From assembly GCA_024400835.1 (NCBI GenBank), contig JAKSMC010000019.1, positions 1-59,904 on the forward strand: a DNA stretch of 59,904 nucleotides. The letters are read 5' to 3'. Numbering within the stretch: the stretch's first letter is position 1; each line of letters opens with the position of its first letter. Made by a program: the position numbers and the translations under genes. Origin of the DNA: Bacteroidales bacterium. GTDB taxonomy: Bacteria; Bacteroidota; Bacteroidia; Bacteroidales; WCHB1-69. The notes under the pieces were generated by a model. The model did no database searches and had not been told where the DNA came from. It saw only the letters and a list, made by a program, of their open reading frames with translations. Below are positions 43,291 through 50,702 of the stretch, in pieces.

Positions 43291-44679
43291 TTAAAAATCA
43301 TAACTGATACCGCCGGAGATAAATCCTTTGTAACCGCATCCGAGTTCCAAGTTTCCGAACCAGTGGCCGCTGCCAGCTTTGACACCGAAGGCGGTCAACT
43401 GATATACTGAGGTGATCGTCACCCCGCCGGAAAAATAATTGCCATCATACCGAGAATCGTATCCTTTGAGCATAAGTCCCAGACCTAATCCGGAGTAAAG
43501 GGTGACGTGTTTGCGGTTGAGGTACGAAAAACGCACGTCCAGGATGGTAGAGATGGCATATTCGTTGAGGCGTGTTTCGATGTCGCCTTCCGGACTGATG
43601 ATGTTTTGGTAAACATCCGAAAAAGTTTGAGTTGCGCCAATCCAAAGCCATTTGCGCAGCCGGAAATGATAACTGAAGGAGAAGAGTGGCGTCACATTGG
43701 TCCGGCATTCGTAGGATGGGCTTAGCCAAGTATAGGCGTCGTTTGGACCAGTGGGATTCTCTTGCAGGTTGGGAAACAAATAATCGGTGATGTCGAAATT
43801 GGTGCGCGAACGGGTGCTCGCGGCCATATAGGGATCCCCGATATTCAGCTGAAATTCGTGCCGTGGCAAGGAACTGGTCCACGCCGGATCAGGCATCGTT
43901 TTTTTGATTTTTCTATGAAAAGTATGGATATAGGCAAGTTGGAAACTCAAATAGCCGTTGTGCGAATAGATGGCACCACAGTCGGCAGCGATGACATTAT
44001 TATCCGTATAGTTCAGGTTATAATTGCCGAAGCCGCCCTGACCCATAGGCACATTCAGTCCCACTTGGGCACGGAAAAGGCCGGCTCGCGGAATCTGGTA
44101 GTAAAAGCCCAGACCCATTTGCAAATCAGCCCAACTAAGTCGGAAGTCGTGAAGCATAAAACTATATTTGAGATTTCGCTTGAAATCGTAATAACCGGCA
44201 CCCGTAGACGTAATGCCTCCAATGGGCGTGATGTTCGCTCCTATGTTGGAGGTAATCCAGAAGTCCTTCTTGATAGGCAGGTGGAGTTCGAATTTCACGG
44301 GGATGGAGAGATTGTACATACGTATATGAATACGGTCATGGGGAATTTTGAATTGCACGGCCGTGGAAGTGCCGTACTCCAATCCTACAGAAAATCCGCA
44401 GTATTTTGCAAAATGGTAGGAGGCCTCCAATCCAACTGCGTAACCGATGCCGGGCAGGGCGGTCGGATCCCATTGGTTGTTGTCTATTTGCCTTTCAAAT
44501 ACCGTTGCGGGCTGTACCAATTCCGTTTGCAGGGTGTATCCGAGATGGAAACCCTTAAACGGTTCGTACGATGGAGTGGTTTCTACGATCTCCCCTTCGG
44601 AGGTTTCATCCTCCTGAGCCCATAGGGAGCAAACGCTCAGGATGCCTGCTAAAAAACAGATGATAAGTCTTTTATTCAT
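43291..44679 (-). CDS. Outer-membrane beta-barrel protein
   Basis: 462 residues. Signal peptide ending SLWAQ. Alternating strands throughout, for example FHLGYTLQTELV, FSVGLEYGTSTAVQF, FRAQVGLNVPMG and FSFSYHFRLRKWLWIG, and a terminal GGISYDF. About sixteen strands would fit. There is no plug or carboxypeptidase-like domain, so it is not a SusC/TonB receptor. First gene of the set barrel - lipoprotein - (sigma - membrane protein). Function unknown. Confidence 0.74.
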   Translation of the reverse strand: MNKRLIICFLAGILSVCSLWAQEDETSEGEIVETTPSYEPFKGFHLGYTLQTELVQPATVFERQIDNNQWDPTALPGIGYAVGLEASYHFAKYCGFSVGLEYGTSTAVQFKIPHDRIHIRMYNLSIPVKFELHLPIKKDFWITSNIGANITPIGGITSTGAGYYDFKRNLKYSFMLHDFRLSWADLQMGLGFYYQIPRAGLFRAQVGLNVPMGQGGFGNYNLNYTDNNVIAADCGAIYSHNGYLSFQLAYIHTFHRKIKKTMPDPAWTSSLPRHEFQLNIGDPYMAASTRSRTNFDITDYLFPNLQENPTGPNDAYTWLSPSYECRTNVTPLFSFSYHFRLRKWLWIGATQTFSDVYQNIISPEGDIETRLNEYAISTILDVRFSYLNRKHVTLYSGLGLGLMLKGYDSRYDGNYFSGGVTITSVYQLTAFGVKAGSGHWFGNLELGCGYKGFISGGISYDF

Positions 44680-44747
44680 AAATGATTTTTATAAAATGCA
44701 TTATGAACAACGATGGAGAGTGCTGATTATTGCATCAAACGACTCCT

Positions 44748-45131
44748 TTATTTCAAAACGAACGTAAACGTCCCCATCACATCTTTGCCTTCAGCGCGCA
44801 CATACACGTGCTGTCCTTTTTCCAAAGGAAGACCTTTGATTGTATCACTTTCGTGCTGCACTTCGAGCGGCATAATGACGTTGCCCTTTTTGTCGATAAC
44901 CGTATAGCTGATGTCACCCTTTACGATATTCTGATTAATAATCAGCACCGGTTCTTCCGTCTTGACCTTGAAGTGTCCGTGGATTTTGCCGTTAAAGAGC
45001 AAAAAGTTACACTTCCATCGGTTATGGTAATTGCTTTCCACCATTTTCCTTGACCTGCATACATCAAGAGGACCGCAAGAGGCCACCAAGATGGACAGCA
45101 AAGCGATAAATGCAAAAGATTTGATTTTCAT
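44748..45131 (-). CDS. Small lipoprotein
   Basis: 127 residues. Signal peptide and lipobox LVASC. The mature domain is a single beta-sandwich-like unit: GHFKVKTEEPVLIINQN, DISYTVIDKKGNVIMPLEV, and KGQHVYVRAEGKDVMGTFTF. The pattern resembles small periplasmic proteins that bind or shield a lipid or sugar, but no family can be named. It lies between the barrel gene and the PspC operon with no shared transcript evident. Confidence 0.68.
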   Translation of the reverse strand: MKIKSFAFIALLSILVASCGPLDVCRSRKMVESNYHNRWKCNFLLFNGKIHGHFKVKTEEPVLIINQNIVKGDISYTVIDKKGNVIMPLEVQHESDTIKGLPLEKGQHVYVRAEGKDVMGTFTFVLK

Positions 45132-45215
45132 AAGGCTAAATGTTATAATGTGATAATGCGGTGAGTCCGTAAACTTAACGGGTAGGCTTAAAACCCTAAA
45201 TTTGAATGGTTATCA

Positions 45216-45234
45216 GACGCAATAAATTGCGCCC
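45216..45234. repeat. Dispersed palindrome GACGCAAT-AA-ATTGCGCC
   Basis: Second copy of the GnCGCAATnnATTGCGnC element. It is followed at 45242-45269 by tandem GAAACCTGAAACTT units that abut the stop of the PspC gene. Confidence 0.6.
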
Positions 45235-45269
45235 TTACATTCTTGAAACCTGAAACTTGAAACCTGAAA

Positions 45270-46859
45270 CTACTGTTTCGTGACTACGGAGAACTCGCTG
45301 CTGCTTTTCTGGAGCAGTTGTGGTGTGCCTTTATAGGTAACGGCGCTGGCCTCGGCGGTTTGGATGCGCAGTTCGCGGGCGGTGCCCATCGCCACGTGAG
45401 ATGCCTCTTCGGCACGGATGGTGGCCACATCGGCAGTAACGTCCTCCAAGTCGGCGTGGGCAGCCTCCTCTACACGAACATTCAATGTGTCAATCTTGCC
45501 CGCAAGTTTCACGCGGGAGGCTTCTTCCACCTGTACTTCCAGTTTCGAGAAGTTCACATCTCCCTCGCACTCAAAGTTGCACGCCTCCGACATCTTGATT
45601 TTGTCCAGTTGCGGTGCCATGACGCACACGATGATGCGCTGGTTGCCCTTCATATTTTGGTTTTCGTTGCGGATGTAGAGCACGCCGTTGCGGATGTCGG
45701 TGCGGATATTGGCGATTTTACTTTGCGGGGCCTTGACTTCCACGGAAGTGCTGTCGCCTTGCGTAAACTTGACGGTTATGGCCTCTTCCGCATCAATGGC
45801 GTGAAAATCACCGCTGTTTCGGTCTTCATTAGAATAATACTGCTCATCGTAATCCTCGTCGTCATCGTCCCAATATTTCAGTAGTCCGTTTTGAATCTCC
45901 TCGCTATCCCATTTGTCGCGGTGGTTGTAGGCGTTTACTCCAAACACAGACATACCTACAATGCTGGCCAGCCAGAGTCCGAGCAGCACCCAAGGCACCC
46001 ATTTGTTGTGCGGTTTTCGGTCGCCAACCAAGTAGATGCAGAACATCACAATGGCGATGGCTGGAATAATGAGGAAGAGGCCGATGCTGGCCAAGAGTAA
46101 AATCTCATTAACGCTGACGGCAATAGGCAGAATGTGGAATATCAGCATAATGCTAAGAATCAGCACGCCCATCACAGAGGCAAACAGGCCGATACCGATA
46201 ATACTCAATATGACGATGGCTATGACTTTGAGCACTTTAGCTAACGGACTCGGCGTGTTTGCCACGGGAGTTTCATTGTTGACAGCATAACTGCCGATGT
46301 TTTCTGCGGTGGGTTCTACGCCCTGCATCTCCAGACGCTGGGCCACGGAGTTGGCCTCCGGAATGAAAATCCACATTAGGATGTAGATGAAAACGCTCCA
46401 ACCCAAGCTGAACAGCATAATCAGCAGGAAGAGGATGCGCACGATGGTCGGGTCCCAGTCCATATAGGCGGCCATGCCGGCAGCCACGCCGCCGATTTTC
46501 TTGTTGGCCGTATCTCGGTAGAGTTTGCGGGACTTGCGACGCTCGCCGGCCGTGAAGGGCTGTTGCGGCTCGGCAGACTGTGTCTCCGACTGCGTGCCAC
46601 TCTCGTCCTCAAACTGGCTGGGCTGTCCCAGTTGCTCGATGACTTCCTGCACGTCCTTCATCTCCACAACGTTGCGGTTCACTAATTTTTCAGAGAACAG
46701 CTCCGCCACGCGGGCTTCGATGTCCTTGAGGATCTCCTCTTTCTCATCTGCCGCAAAGTGCCGACCGAGGTCTTCCAAATATTGGTTCAAGGTTTGATAG
46801 GCATCTTCATCGATATTGAAGACAAAGCCGTTCAAGTTGATGGTAAGGGTTCTTTTCAT
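45270..46859 (-). CDS. PspC-domain membrane protein with C-terminal DUF2807 (GIN) domain
   Basis: 529 residues. The N-terminus (~1-85) is an acidic helical segment. A PspC domain follows (KLYRDTANKKIGGVAAG, YMDWDPTIVRILFLLIML) with its membrane helix; three to four more helices lie between 195 and 310. The C-terminal ~150 residues are a right-handed beta-helix-like DUF2807 domain with repeated VEEASRVKLAG and VEEAAHADLED strands. In this phylum the gene is paired with a PadR repressor, as here, and probably responds to envelope stress. A fragment of a four-helix-bundle gene lies between padR and this gene. Confidence 0.87.
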   Translation of the reverse strand: MKRTLTINLNGFVFNIDEDAYQTLNQYLEDLGRHFAADEKEEILKDIEARVAELFSEKLVNRNVVEMKDVQEVIEQLGQPSQFEDESGTQSETQSAEPQQPFTAGERRKSRKLYRDTANKKIGGVAAGMAAYMDWDPTIVRILFLLIMLFSLGWSVFIYILMWIFIPEANSVAQRLEMQGVEPTAENIGSYAVNNETPVANTPSPLAKVLKVIAIVILSIIGIGLFASVMGVLILSIMLIFHILPIAVSVNEILLLASIGLFLIIPAIAIVMFCIYLVGDRKPHNKWVPWVLLGLWLASIVGMSVFGVNAYNHRDKWDSEEIQNGLLKYWDDDDEDYDEQYYSNEDRNSGDFHAIDAEEAITVKFTQGDSTSVEVKAPQSKIANIRTDIRNGVLYIRNENQNMKGNQRIIVCVMAPQLDKIKMSEACNFECEGDVNFSKLEVQVEEASRVKLAGKIDTLNVRVEEAAHADLEDVTADVATIRAEEASHVAMGTARELRIQTAEASAVTYKGTPQLLQKSSSEFSVVTKQ

Positions 46860-46888
46860 TGTATTGTAAAATTAAATATTCGACTTAT

Positions 46889-46905
46889 AGGGTTTAAGGT
46901 TTAAG
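46889..46905. repeat. TTTAAGG-type repeat, left flank of the S23 fragment
   Basis: GGTTTAAGGTTTAAG; the inverse of the CTTTAAACCTTAAAC block at 47061-47089. Together they bracket the 132-bp S23 fragment. Confidence 0.6.
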
Positions 46906-46917
46906 AGGAATGGCTCT

Positions 46918-47049
46918 TTATTTGTATTGTTGAACAAAGCGAACATCGTATTTAAAATCTCCTTCCTTTGTAATGTTGTAAATTTCTTTGCAGAGTTCAC
47001 GTGCGCTTTGAAATATCTCTAAATCTTCAAATTTCTCAATCTTTTTCAT
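46918..47049 (-). pseudogene. Truncated four-helix-bundle (S23 / 23S rRNA intervening-sequence) protein
   Basis: 43 codons from ATG 47049 to TAA 46918. The translation opens KIEKFEDLEIFQSARELCK and continues with EIYNITKEGDFKYDVRF, the N-terminal part of the S23 family (PF05635), whose members are normally ~115-125 residues. The remaining two to three helices are missing. The piece lies between padR and the PspC gene, which are usually adjacent, and is flanked by inverted TTTAAGG-type repeats at 46889-46905 and 47061-47089. Reads as a decayed insertion. Confidence 0.7.
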
Positions 47050-47060
47050 ATCTTCATTTT

Positions 47061-47089
47061 TAAACTTTGAACTTTAAACCTTAAACTTC
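47061..47089. repeat. TTAAAC-type repeat, right flank of the S23 fragment
   Basis: The block from TAAACTTTGAACTT to ACCTTAAAC is identical over about 26 bases to 50611-50636. It overlaps the 3' end of padR. Confidence 0.65.
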
Positions 47090-47412
47090 TTTATGGCCGT
47101 GACCGTTTGGTTCACTTCGTTCCAGGCGCCGTCAAGTTCGGCGAGGAAGGAGCGGCCCTCGTCGGTGAGTTCGTAGTATTTGCGCGGGGGGCCCTGCACC
47201 GACTCCTGCCACTGGTAAGCAAGCAGTCCGCCGTTCTTCAATCGCGACAGCAGCGGATAAAGCGTGCCCTCCACCACAATGAGGTGTGCATTCTTCAGTT
47301 CCGTGATGATGTCGGAAACATAGGATGGCTTTTTGCTGATGATGAGCAGAATGCAGTATTCCAAAATTCCTTTGCGCATCTGCGATTTGACGTTGTCGGT
47401 ATTTGTTGGCAT
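47074..47412 (-). CDS. PadR-family transcriptional regulator
   Basis: 112 residues from ATG 47412; the open frame continues to 47466, beyond a family N-terminus. The winged helix is typical: QMRKGILEYCILLIISKKPSYVSDI, VVEGTLYPLLSRLKNGGLL (in pieces) and RKYYELTDEGRSFL. PadR proteins repress their own operons, here padR with the PspC-domain gene. A near-perfect operator at 47501-47523 and a -7 element at 47482-47490 precede it. Start choice follows from the promoter and from NTDNVKSQMRKG, the usual beginning. Confidence 0.9.
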   Translation of the reverse strand: MPTNTDNVKSQMRKGILEYCILLIISKKPSYVSDIITELKNAHLIVVEGTLYPLLSRLKNGGLLAYQWQESVQGPPRKYYELTDEGRSFLAELDGAWNEVNQTVTAIKKFKV

Positions 47413-47440
47413 AAGCGGGAGATTAAGTTTCAAGAATGAA

Positions 47441-47462
47441 GGGGCGCAATTCATTGCGTCCG
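47441..47462. repeat. Dispersed palindrome GGCGCAAT-TC-ATTGCGTC
   Basis: Third copy of the GnCGCAATnnATTGCGnC element. It lies in the padR 5' leader, between promoter and start codon, where it would fold into a hairpin in the mRNA. Confidence 0.6.
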
Positions 47463-47481
47463 TCAACTATTTTTTGACGCG

Positions 47482-47523
47482 GCAAAAATACAAAAATTTT
47501 AGTACCTTGCAATACAAAGTACT
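47482..47523 (-). promoter_or_regulatory. padR-pspC promoter with PadR-type operator
   Basis: -7 element TATTTTTGC on the minus strand (47482-47490). Upstream, the perfect inverted repeat AGTAC...GTACT (47501-47505 and 47519-47523) surrounds TTGCAATACAA, in the -33 position. The layout is that of a PadR autorepression site. Confidence 0.65.
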
Positions 47524-48172
47524 TTTTTTTGAAAAAATTATTGCTGTCCGCTAAAAAACAGACACTCGAATCTATTGTATTTGATATAAGGCATTTAACG
47601 AAATTTATAGAAAACGGGGCTTACTCAAAAGGCGGTTCTATAGGTTGATTTAAGTTATTTGGGCGGCCCGGCATCGCCCACGCACTTCACCAGCGCTATA
47701 CCGTCGCGCTTTTCACCCTAACTTGCTCCCCCCGCCATGCGTCACCAGGCGCATAATTCGTTTCAGATTTGCCCAGATTTTCTTCCTAAAAAGTGTTTCC
47801 CCTCCCACGCGCACGCAAGTAAATGGGTTCCAATCGCTGCCGCGGTGCTTCGGCGCAAGGCATCGGTATAGGCGGCGACAGCAAGTACCTGCTTCGGCGC
47901 AAGTTACCCCGCGCCGCCACCTCCGCACTGCGCCGTTCCTCCCCCAGGTGGCGACCTCCACTGCCGTTACGGTCTGACCTGGGGTTACAGAGATTCAACC
48001 CCTCCGGGGTTGCTGAAGGTACGGCTGCGCCGTCATATTTGATATGAATGTGGTTAAGTCGAAGGTCGTGCCTTTGCGTAACGCGCCACCTTAGAGATTT
48101 TGCCCATCAAAGATCATTCGTGTTTTTACCGGACACCAATAGAAAAAAATATTTTGTGAGATAAGGAGCAGA
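47524..48172. other. ~650-bp intergenic region with a GC-rich island
   Basis: AT-rich to ~47655, then about 47660-48040 is distinctly GC-rich. Short ORFs overlap on both strands (47713-47961 -, 47723-47977 +, 47786-47998 -, 47823-48047 +), which argues against any being a gene. The 14-mer TGCTTCGGCGCAAG occurs at 47846 and 47890, and a hairpin CAACCCC-TCC-GGGGTTG lies at 47996-48012. It resembles a dispersed genomic repeat or transferred non-coding piece. Confidence 0.5.
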
Positions 48173-49345
48173 TTAGTAGATGAAGCCGAACATCCACAAG
48201 GGAACAATGTTCTCATAGGCGTATTCAATGTCATCTTTAACGATATATCCCTCACTAACTTTTTGTATTTGTTTTTTCTTTTTATTTTTACCTCCGACCT
48301 CGAATGTTTTTCCTTCAATTTCAAAATCGGAGACGGGGGATGCGGTAACATTGAATTTTTCCTTCATCCAAGTAAAAAAGAGTGTTTCACGAACATTTCC
48401 AATATTAGGTTCTGCTTCAGATAATGCGTAAGCCATATTCGGATTGTTCAAATACAATTTTTCTACTTTTTGTAGGATTTTAATGCCATTTGCTTTTTCT
48501 TTTAGCACATTAATCATTTTTGATTTTGCCAAGTACTCGATATAGTCGGGCAAGAGGTTCCTACTGATGCCCAAATCCCGTTCCAATTCCGAATAATTGG
48601 GTTTATATGGTACGTTTTGAGCCAACACATACATCAGTTTTTTCAGATTACTGGCTGCTGCAAGCGACATTTCTGCATATTTTGGAATATCCTGTTCTAC
48701 AGAAGTCATAATGACACGCCTTAACCGAATTTGATATTCAGGTTCCATAAAAAAAGGATAGTATCCACTTTTTTGGTAATCTTTGAAATATTTCAGGGGC
48801 CGTTCCTTTTCAAAAGGGAAGTCAACATTTCCTTGCAGAATCTCGTTCAAGGTGGCTTTTCTTAAATTCCATCCATTTGCCAAATTGAGATACTCCCTAA
48901 AAGAAAGTCCAGGCATAATGTATTCAATAGTGCGCCGACTCAAATCGGCACCGCCTTTATCCAAATCCAAAATGGAACTTCCAGAATAAACGACTTTTAA
49001 TAATGGCAGTTGATCGTATATCTGCTTAATTTCAAATGACCATCCTCTATATTTGTGTATTTCATCAATATATAGATACTTGCCTCCCTTTTTGAAAAAG
49101 TCGTAAGCCAAATCAAATAATCTATGAGAAGAAAAATACCAGTCATCTGCTTGCACATAAAGACTCTCATCTCTGCTATCCATCTGTTTGATATGCTGCA
49201 AAATCAAAGTTGATTTGCCCACACCTTTTGCCCCTAAGATTCCAATAAGACGATTGTCCCAATTGATTTCTGAATGAAAATTTCTAAAAAAGGACATTGG
49301 CGTCAGTTCCAGCAATATTCGATAAGAATTTAAAAGACTTTGCAT
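48173..49345 (-). CDS. AAA_14/DUF4143-type ATPase
   Basis: 390 residues; ATG 49297 is an alternative start. Walker A GAKGVGKST (residues 38-46), Walker B KYLYIDEIHKY, sensor SGSSILDL. The second half is DUF4143-like with a winged helix (NYSELERDLGISRNLLPDYIEYLAKSKMI) and a C-terminal nuclease-like end (DFEIEGKTFEVGGKNKKKKQI). Same general class as the ATPases at 396 and 13001 but a different family. Its own promoter (49371-49379) is backed by dyad repeats. Function of the family is not established. Confidence 0.87.
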   Translation of the reverse strand: MQSLLNSYRILLELTPMSFFRNFHSEINWDNRLIGILGAKGVGKSTLILQHIKQMDSRDESLYVQADDWYFSSHRLFDLAYDFFKKGGKYLYIDEIHKYRGWSFEIKQIYDQLPLLKVVYSGSSILDLDKGGADLSRRTIEYIMPGLSFREYLNLANGWNLRKATLNEILQGNVDFPFEKERPLKYFKDYQKSGYYPFFMEPEYQIRLRRVIMTSVEQDIPKYAEMSLAAASNLKKLMYVLAQNVPYKPNYSELERDLGISRNLLPDYIEYLAKSKMINVLKEKANGIKILQKVEKLYLNNPNMAYALSEAEPNIGNVRETLFFTWMKEKFNVTASPVSDFEIEGKTFEVGGKNKKKKQIQKVSEGYIVKDDIEYAYENIVPLWMFGFIY

Positions 49346-49370
49346 AAGATAGTTATTTGTTTACCGGAGG

Positions 49371-49379
49371 CAAAAATAA
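49371..49379 (-). promoter_or_regulatory. -7 promoter element for the ATPase at 48173-49345
   Basis: TATTTTTGC on the minus strand, 26 bases from the ATG at 49345. Confidence 0.7.
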
Positions 49380-49380
49380 T

Positions 49381-49440
49381 AAAATTGCACTACAAACAAT
49401 GCAATTTTGATAGAAAACTGCATGTTTTTTCGTGCAATTC
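49381..49440. repeat. Operator-like tandem dyads upstream of the third ATPase
   Basis: AAAATTGC (49381-49388) and GCAATTTT (49401-49408) are perfect 8-bp arms. A second, imperfect dyad follows: AACTGCA (49416-49422) and GTGCAATTC (49432-49440). It abuts the -7 element, just as the GCAACCAAAAC array does at the first ATPase. The sequence is different but the arrangement is alike. Confidence 0.5.
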
Positions 49441-49533
49441 TAAAAATATCGTTATAATATATTGATAAAAAGCATATTATGGTATTTGATTTTATCTTGC
49501 CAACAAACATACTTCTCATTCTCACTCATCCCA

Positions 49534-49563
49534 TTAAACTTTGAACTTTAAACCTTGAACTCT
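49534..49563. repeat. Dispersed AAACTTTGAACTTTAAACC repeat
   Basis: Directly upstream of the promoter of the first TonB-domain gene. The same block recurs upstream of the second (50611-50637). Confidence 0.65.
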
Positions 49564-49571
49564 AAAAATCC

Positions 49572-49580
49572 TATCTTTGC
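49572..49580 (+). promoter_or_regulatory. -7 promoter element for the TonB-domain gene at 49600
   Basis: TATCTTTGC, 20 bases before the ATG at 49600. It lies within the upstream open frame and so fixes the start. Confidence 0.7.
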
Positions 49581-49599
49581 CGACTCAATTTCAGTGACA

Positions 49600-50571
49600 A
49601 TGAAAAAGATAGTATGCTTGTTTTGCCTTTTGGCTTCTTTATCGTTGGGAAAACTGCTCGCCCAGCCAGCACAGGAGCCACCTGAAATCAGGCGGATCAT
49701 GAAACAGCAGGCCAACTTTGAAGCCCGTTTAGACCGTCAGGAAGAAAGATGGGAGAAACGACAGATGAAGCAGGGGAGCCTTATCATTGACTACTTTACC
49801 GAAGAGGATGCACAATTTTTGGGAGGCCCAGAATGTTTGCACTGCTTTTTATCCAACTTCATACATTATCCAGACAGTGCAAAGAAAGCGGGAATCTGCG
49901 GCACCGTCATCGTGAACTTCTGCGTGGAGAAAGACGGCACGGTGAAAATAGCCGAGGCCAAACAAAAAGTTCATCCGATGCTGGACGCGGAAGCTGTGCG
50001 CGGCGTGAAACGCACCTCCGGTCTATGGCAGCCCCAAAGAGTCTTAGGAGACAAGAAGAGACACTGGTTCAACGTGCCTGTTCGCTTTCAATGTTCCAAC
50101 GACTCCGACACCATCATTTCCAAAAACAATTGCGATTTCACACTCATTGAATGGCATTCTCCATTCCGATTCCGCTCCGCATTTCAAAACGGCGATTCAA
50201 CGCTCGTACCCCTGCATTTTGACAAAAGCACCAAAGCACTTGCAGTATCAGACAGTCTGACGTTCATCCGGATTCTTCAACAGCTGAATCCCGATGAAGA
50301 CGTGATTGTTCATCTGTGGACATACCGGAACTACTATTATCCCGAAAACTACATCAACAGCATCGTGCATCAATACGCACCGCGCGCGGCGTTAGTCGTC
50401 ACGCACCCCACAGGTTTCAGCATCACGTATGGAAACGCGCCTCGCGCGGCATTCGTCCCGCACAACACAAATTTCGGTCACGTTAGACGCAGTTACAAAT
50501 ATGAGCGGCACTACCAGAAAATTTTAGACAAGTATCCTTACATCACGTACGCGGTGATCGTGAAGGTGTGA
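49600..50571 (+). CDS. Secreted TonB C-terminal-domain protein with OmpA-like tail (first of pair)
   Basis: 323 residues from ATG 49600. Signal peptide ending GKLLAQ. A TonB C-terminal-type domain lies at about residues 80-165: FIHYPDSAKKAGICGTVIVNF, VEKDGTVKIAE, HPMLDAEAVRGVKRT and LWQPQR. It carries CLHC and a further cysteine where classical TonB has none. Residues ~190-280 look like a degraded OmpA-like domain (LVPLHFDKSTKALAVSDSL). There is no TonB membrane anchor, so it is not a standard energy transducer. A paralogue with the same layout follows at 50703. Function unknown. Confidence 0.75.
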   Translation: MKKIVCLFCLLASLSLGKLLAQPAQEPPEIRRIMKQQANFEARLDRQEERWEKRQMKQGSLIIDYFTEEDAQFLGGPECLHCFLSNFIHYPDSAKKAGICGTVIVNFCVEKDGTVKIAEAKQKVHPMLDAEAVRGVKRTSGLWQPQRVLGDKKRHWFNVPVRFQCSNDSDTIISKNNCDFTLIEWHSPFRFRSAFQNGDSTLVPLHFDKSTKALAVSDSLTFIRILQQLNPDEDVIVHLWTYRNYYYPENYINSIVHQYAPRAALVVTHPTGFSITYGNAPRAAFVPHNTNFGHVRRSYKYERHYQKILDKYPYITYAVIVKV

Positions 50572-50610
50572 AAATATTAAGACGTATGCTGTTCTTTGTG
50601 AAAGTTCCTT

Positions 50611-50637
50611 TAAACTTTGAACTTTAAACCTTAAACC
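50611..50637. repeat. Dispersed AAACTTTGAACTTTAAACC repeat
   Basis: Upstream of the second TonB-domain gene. About 26 bases are identical to 47061-47086 and nearly identical to 49535-49560. Confidence 0.65.
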
Positions 50638-50647
50638 TAAAAAAGAC

Positions 50648-50656
50648 TATCTTTGC
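50648..50656 (+). promoter_or_regulatory. -7 promoter element for the TonB-domain gene at 50703
   Basis: TATCTTTGC, 47 bases before the ATG. Confidence 0.65.
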
Positions 50657-50702
50657 CGCTCATTAAAAAGCAATTACAATAGTTCACCCAATATCATTGA
50701 CA

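Noticed and set aside
47713..48047. Four short ORFs in the GC-rich island
   Set aside because: They overlap on both strands and have low-complexity, arginine-rich translations with no signal peptide or promoter.
23881..50637. Repeat blocks as a CRISPR array
   Set aside because: The TTTAAGG blocks are single and scattered, without regular spacers or cas genes.
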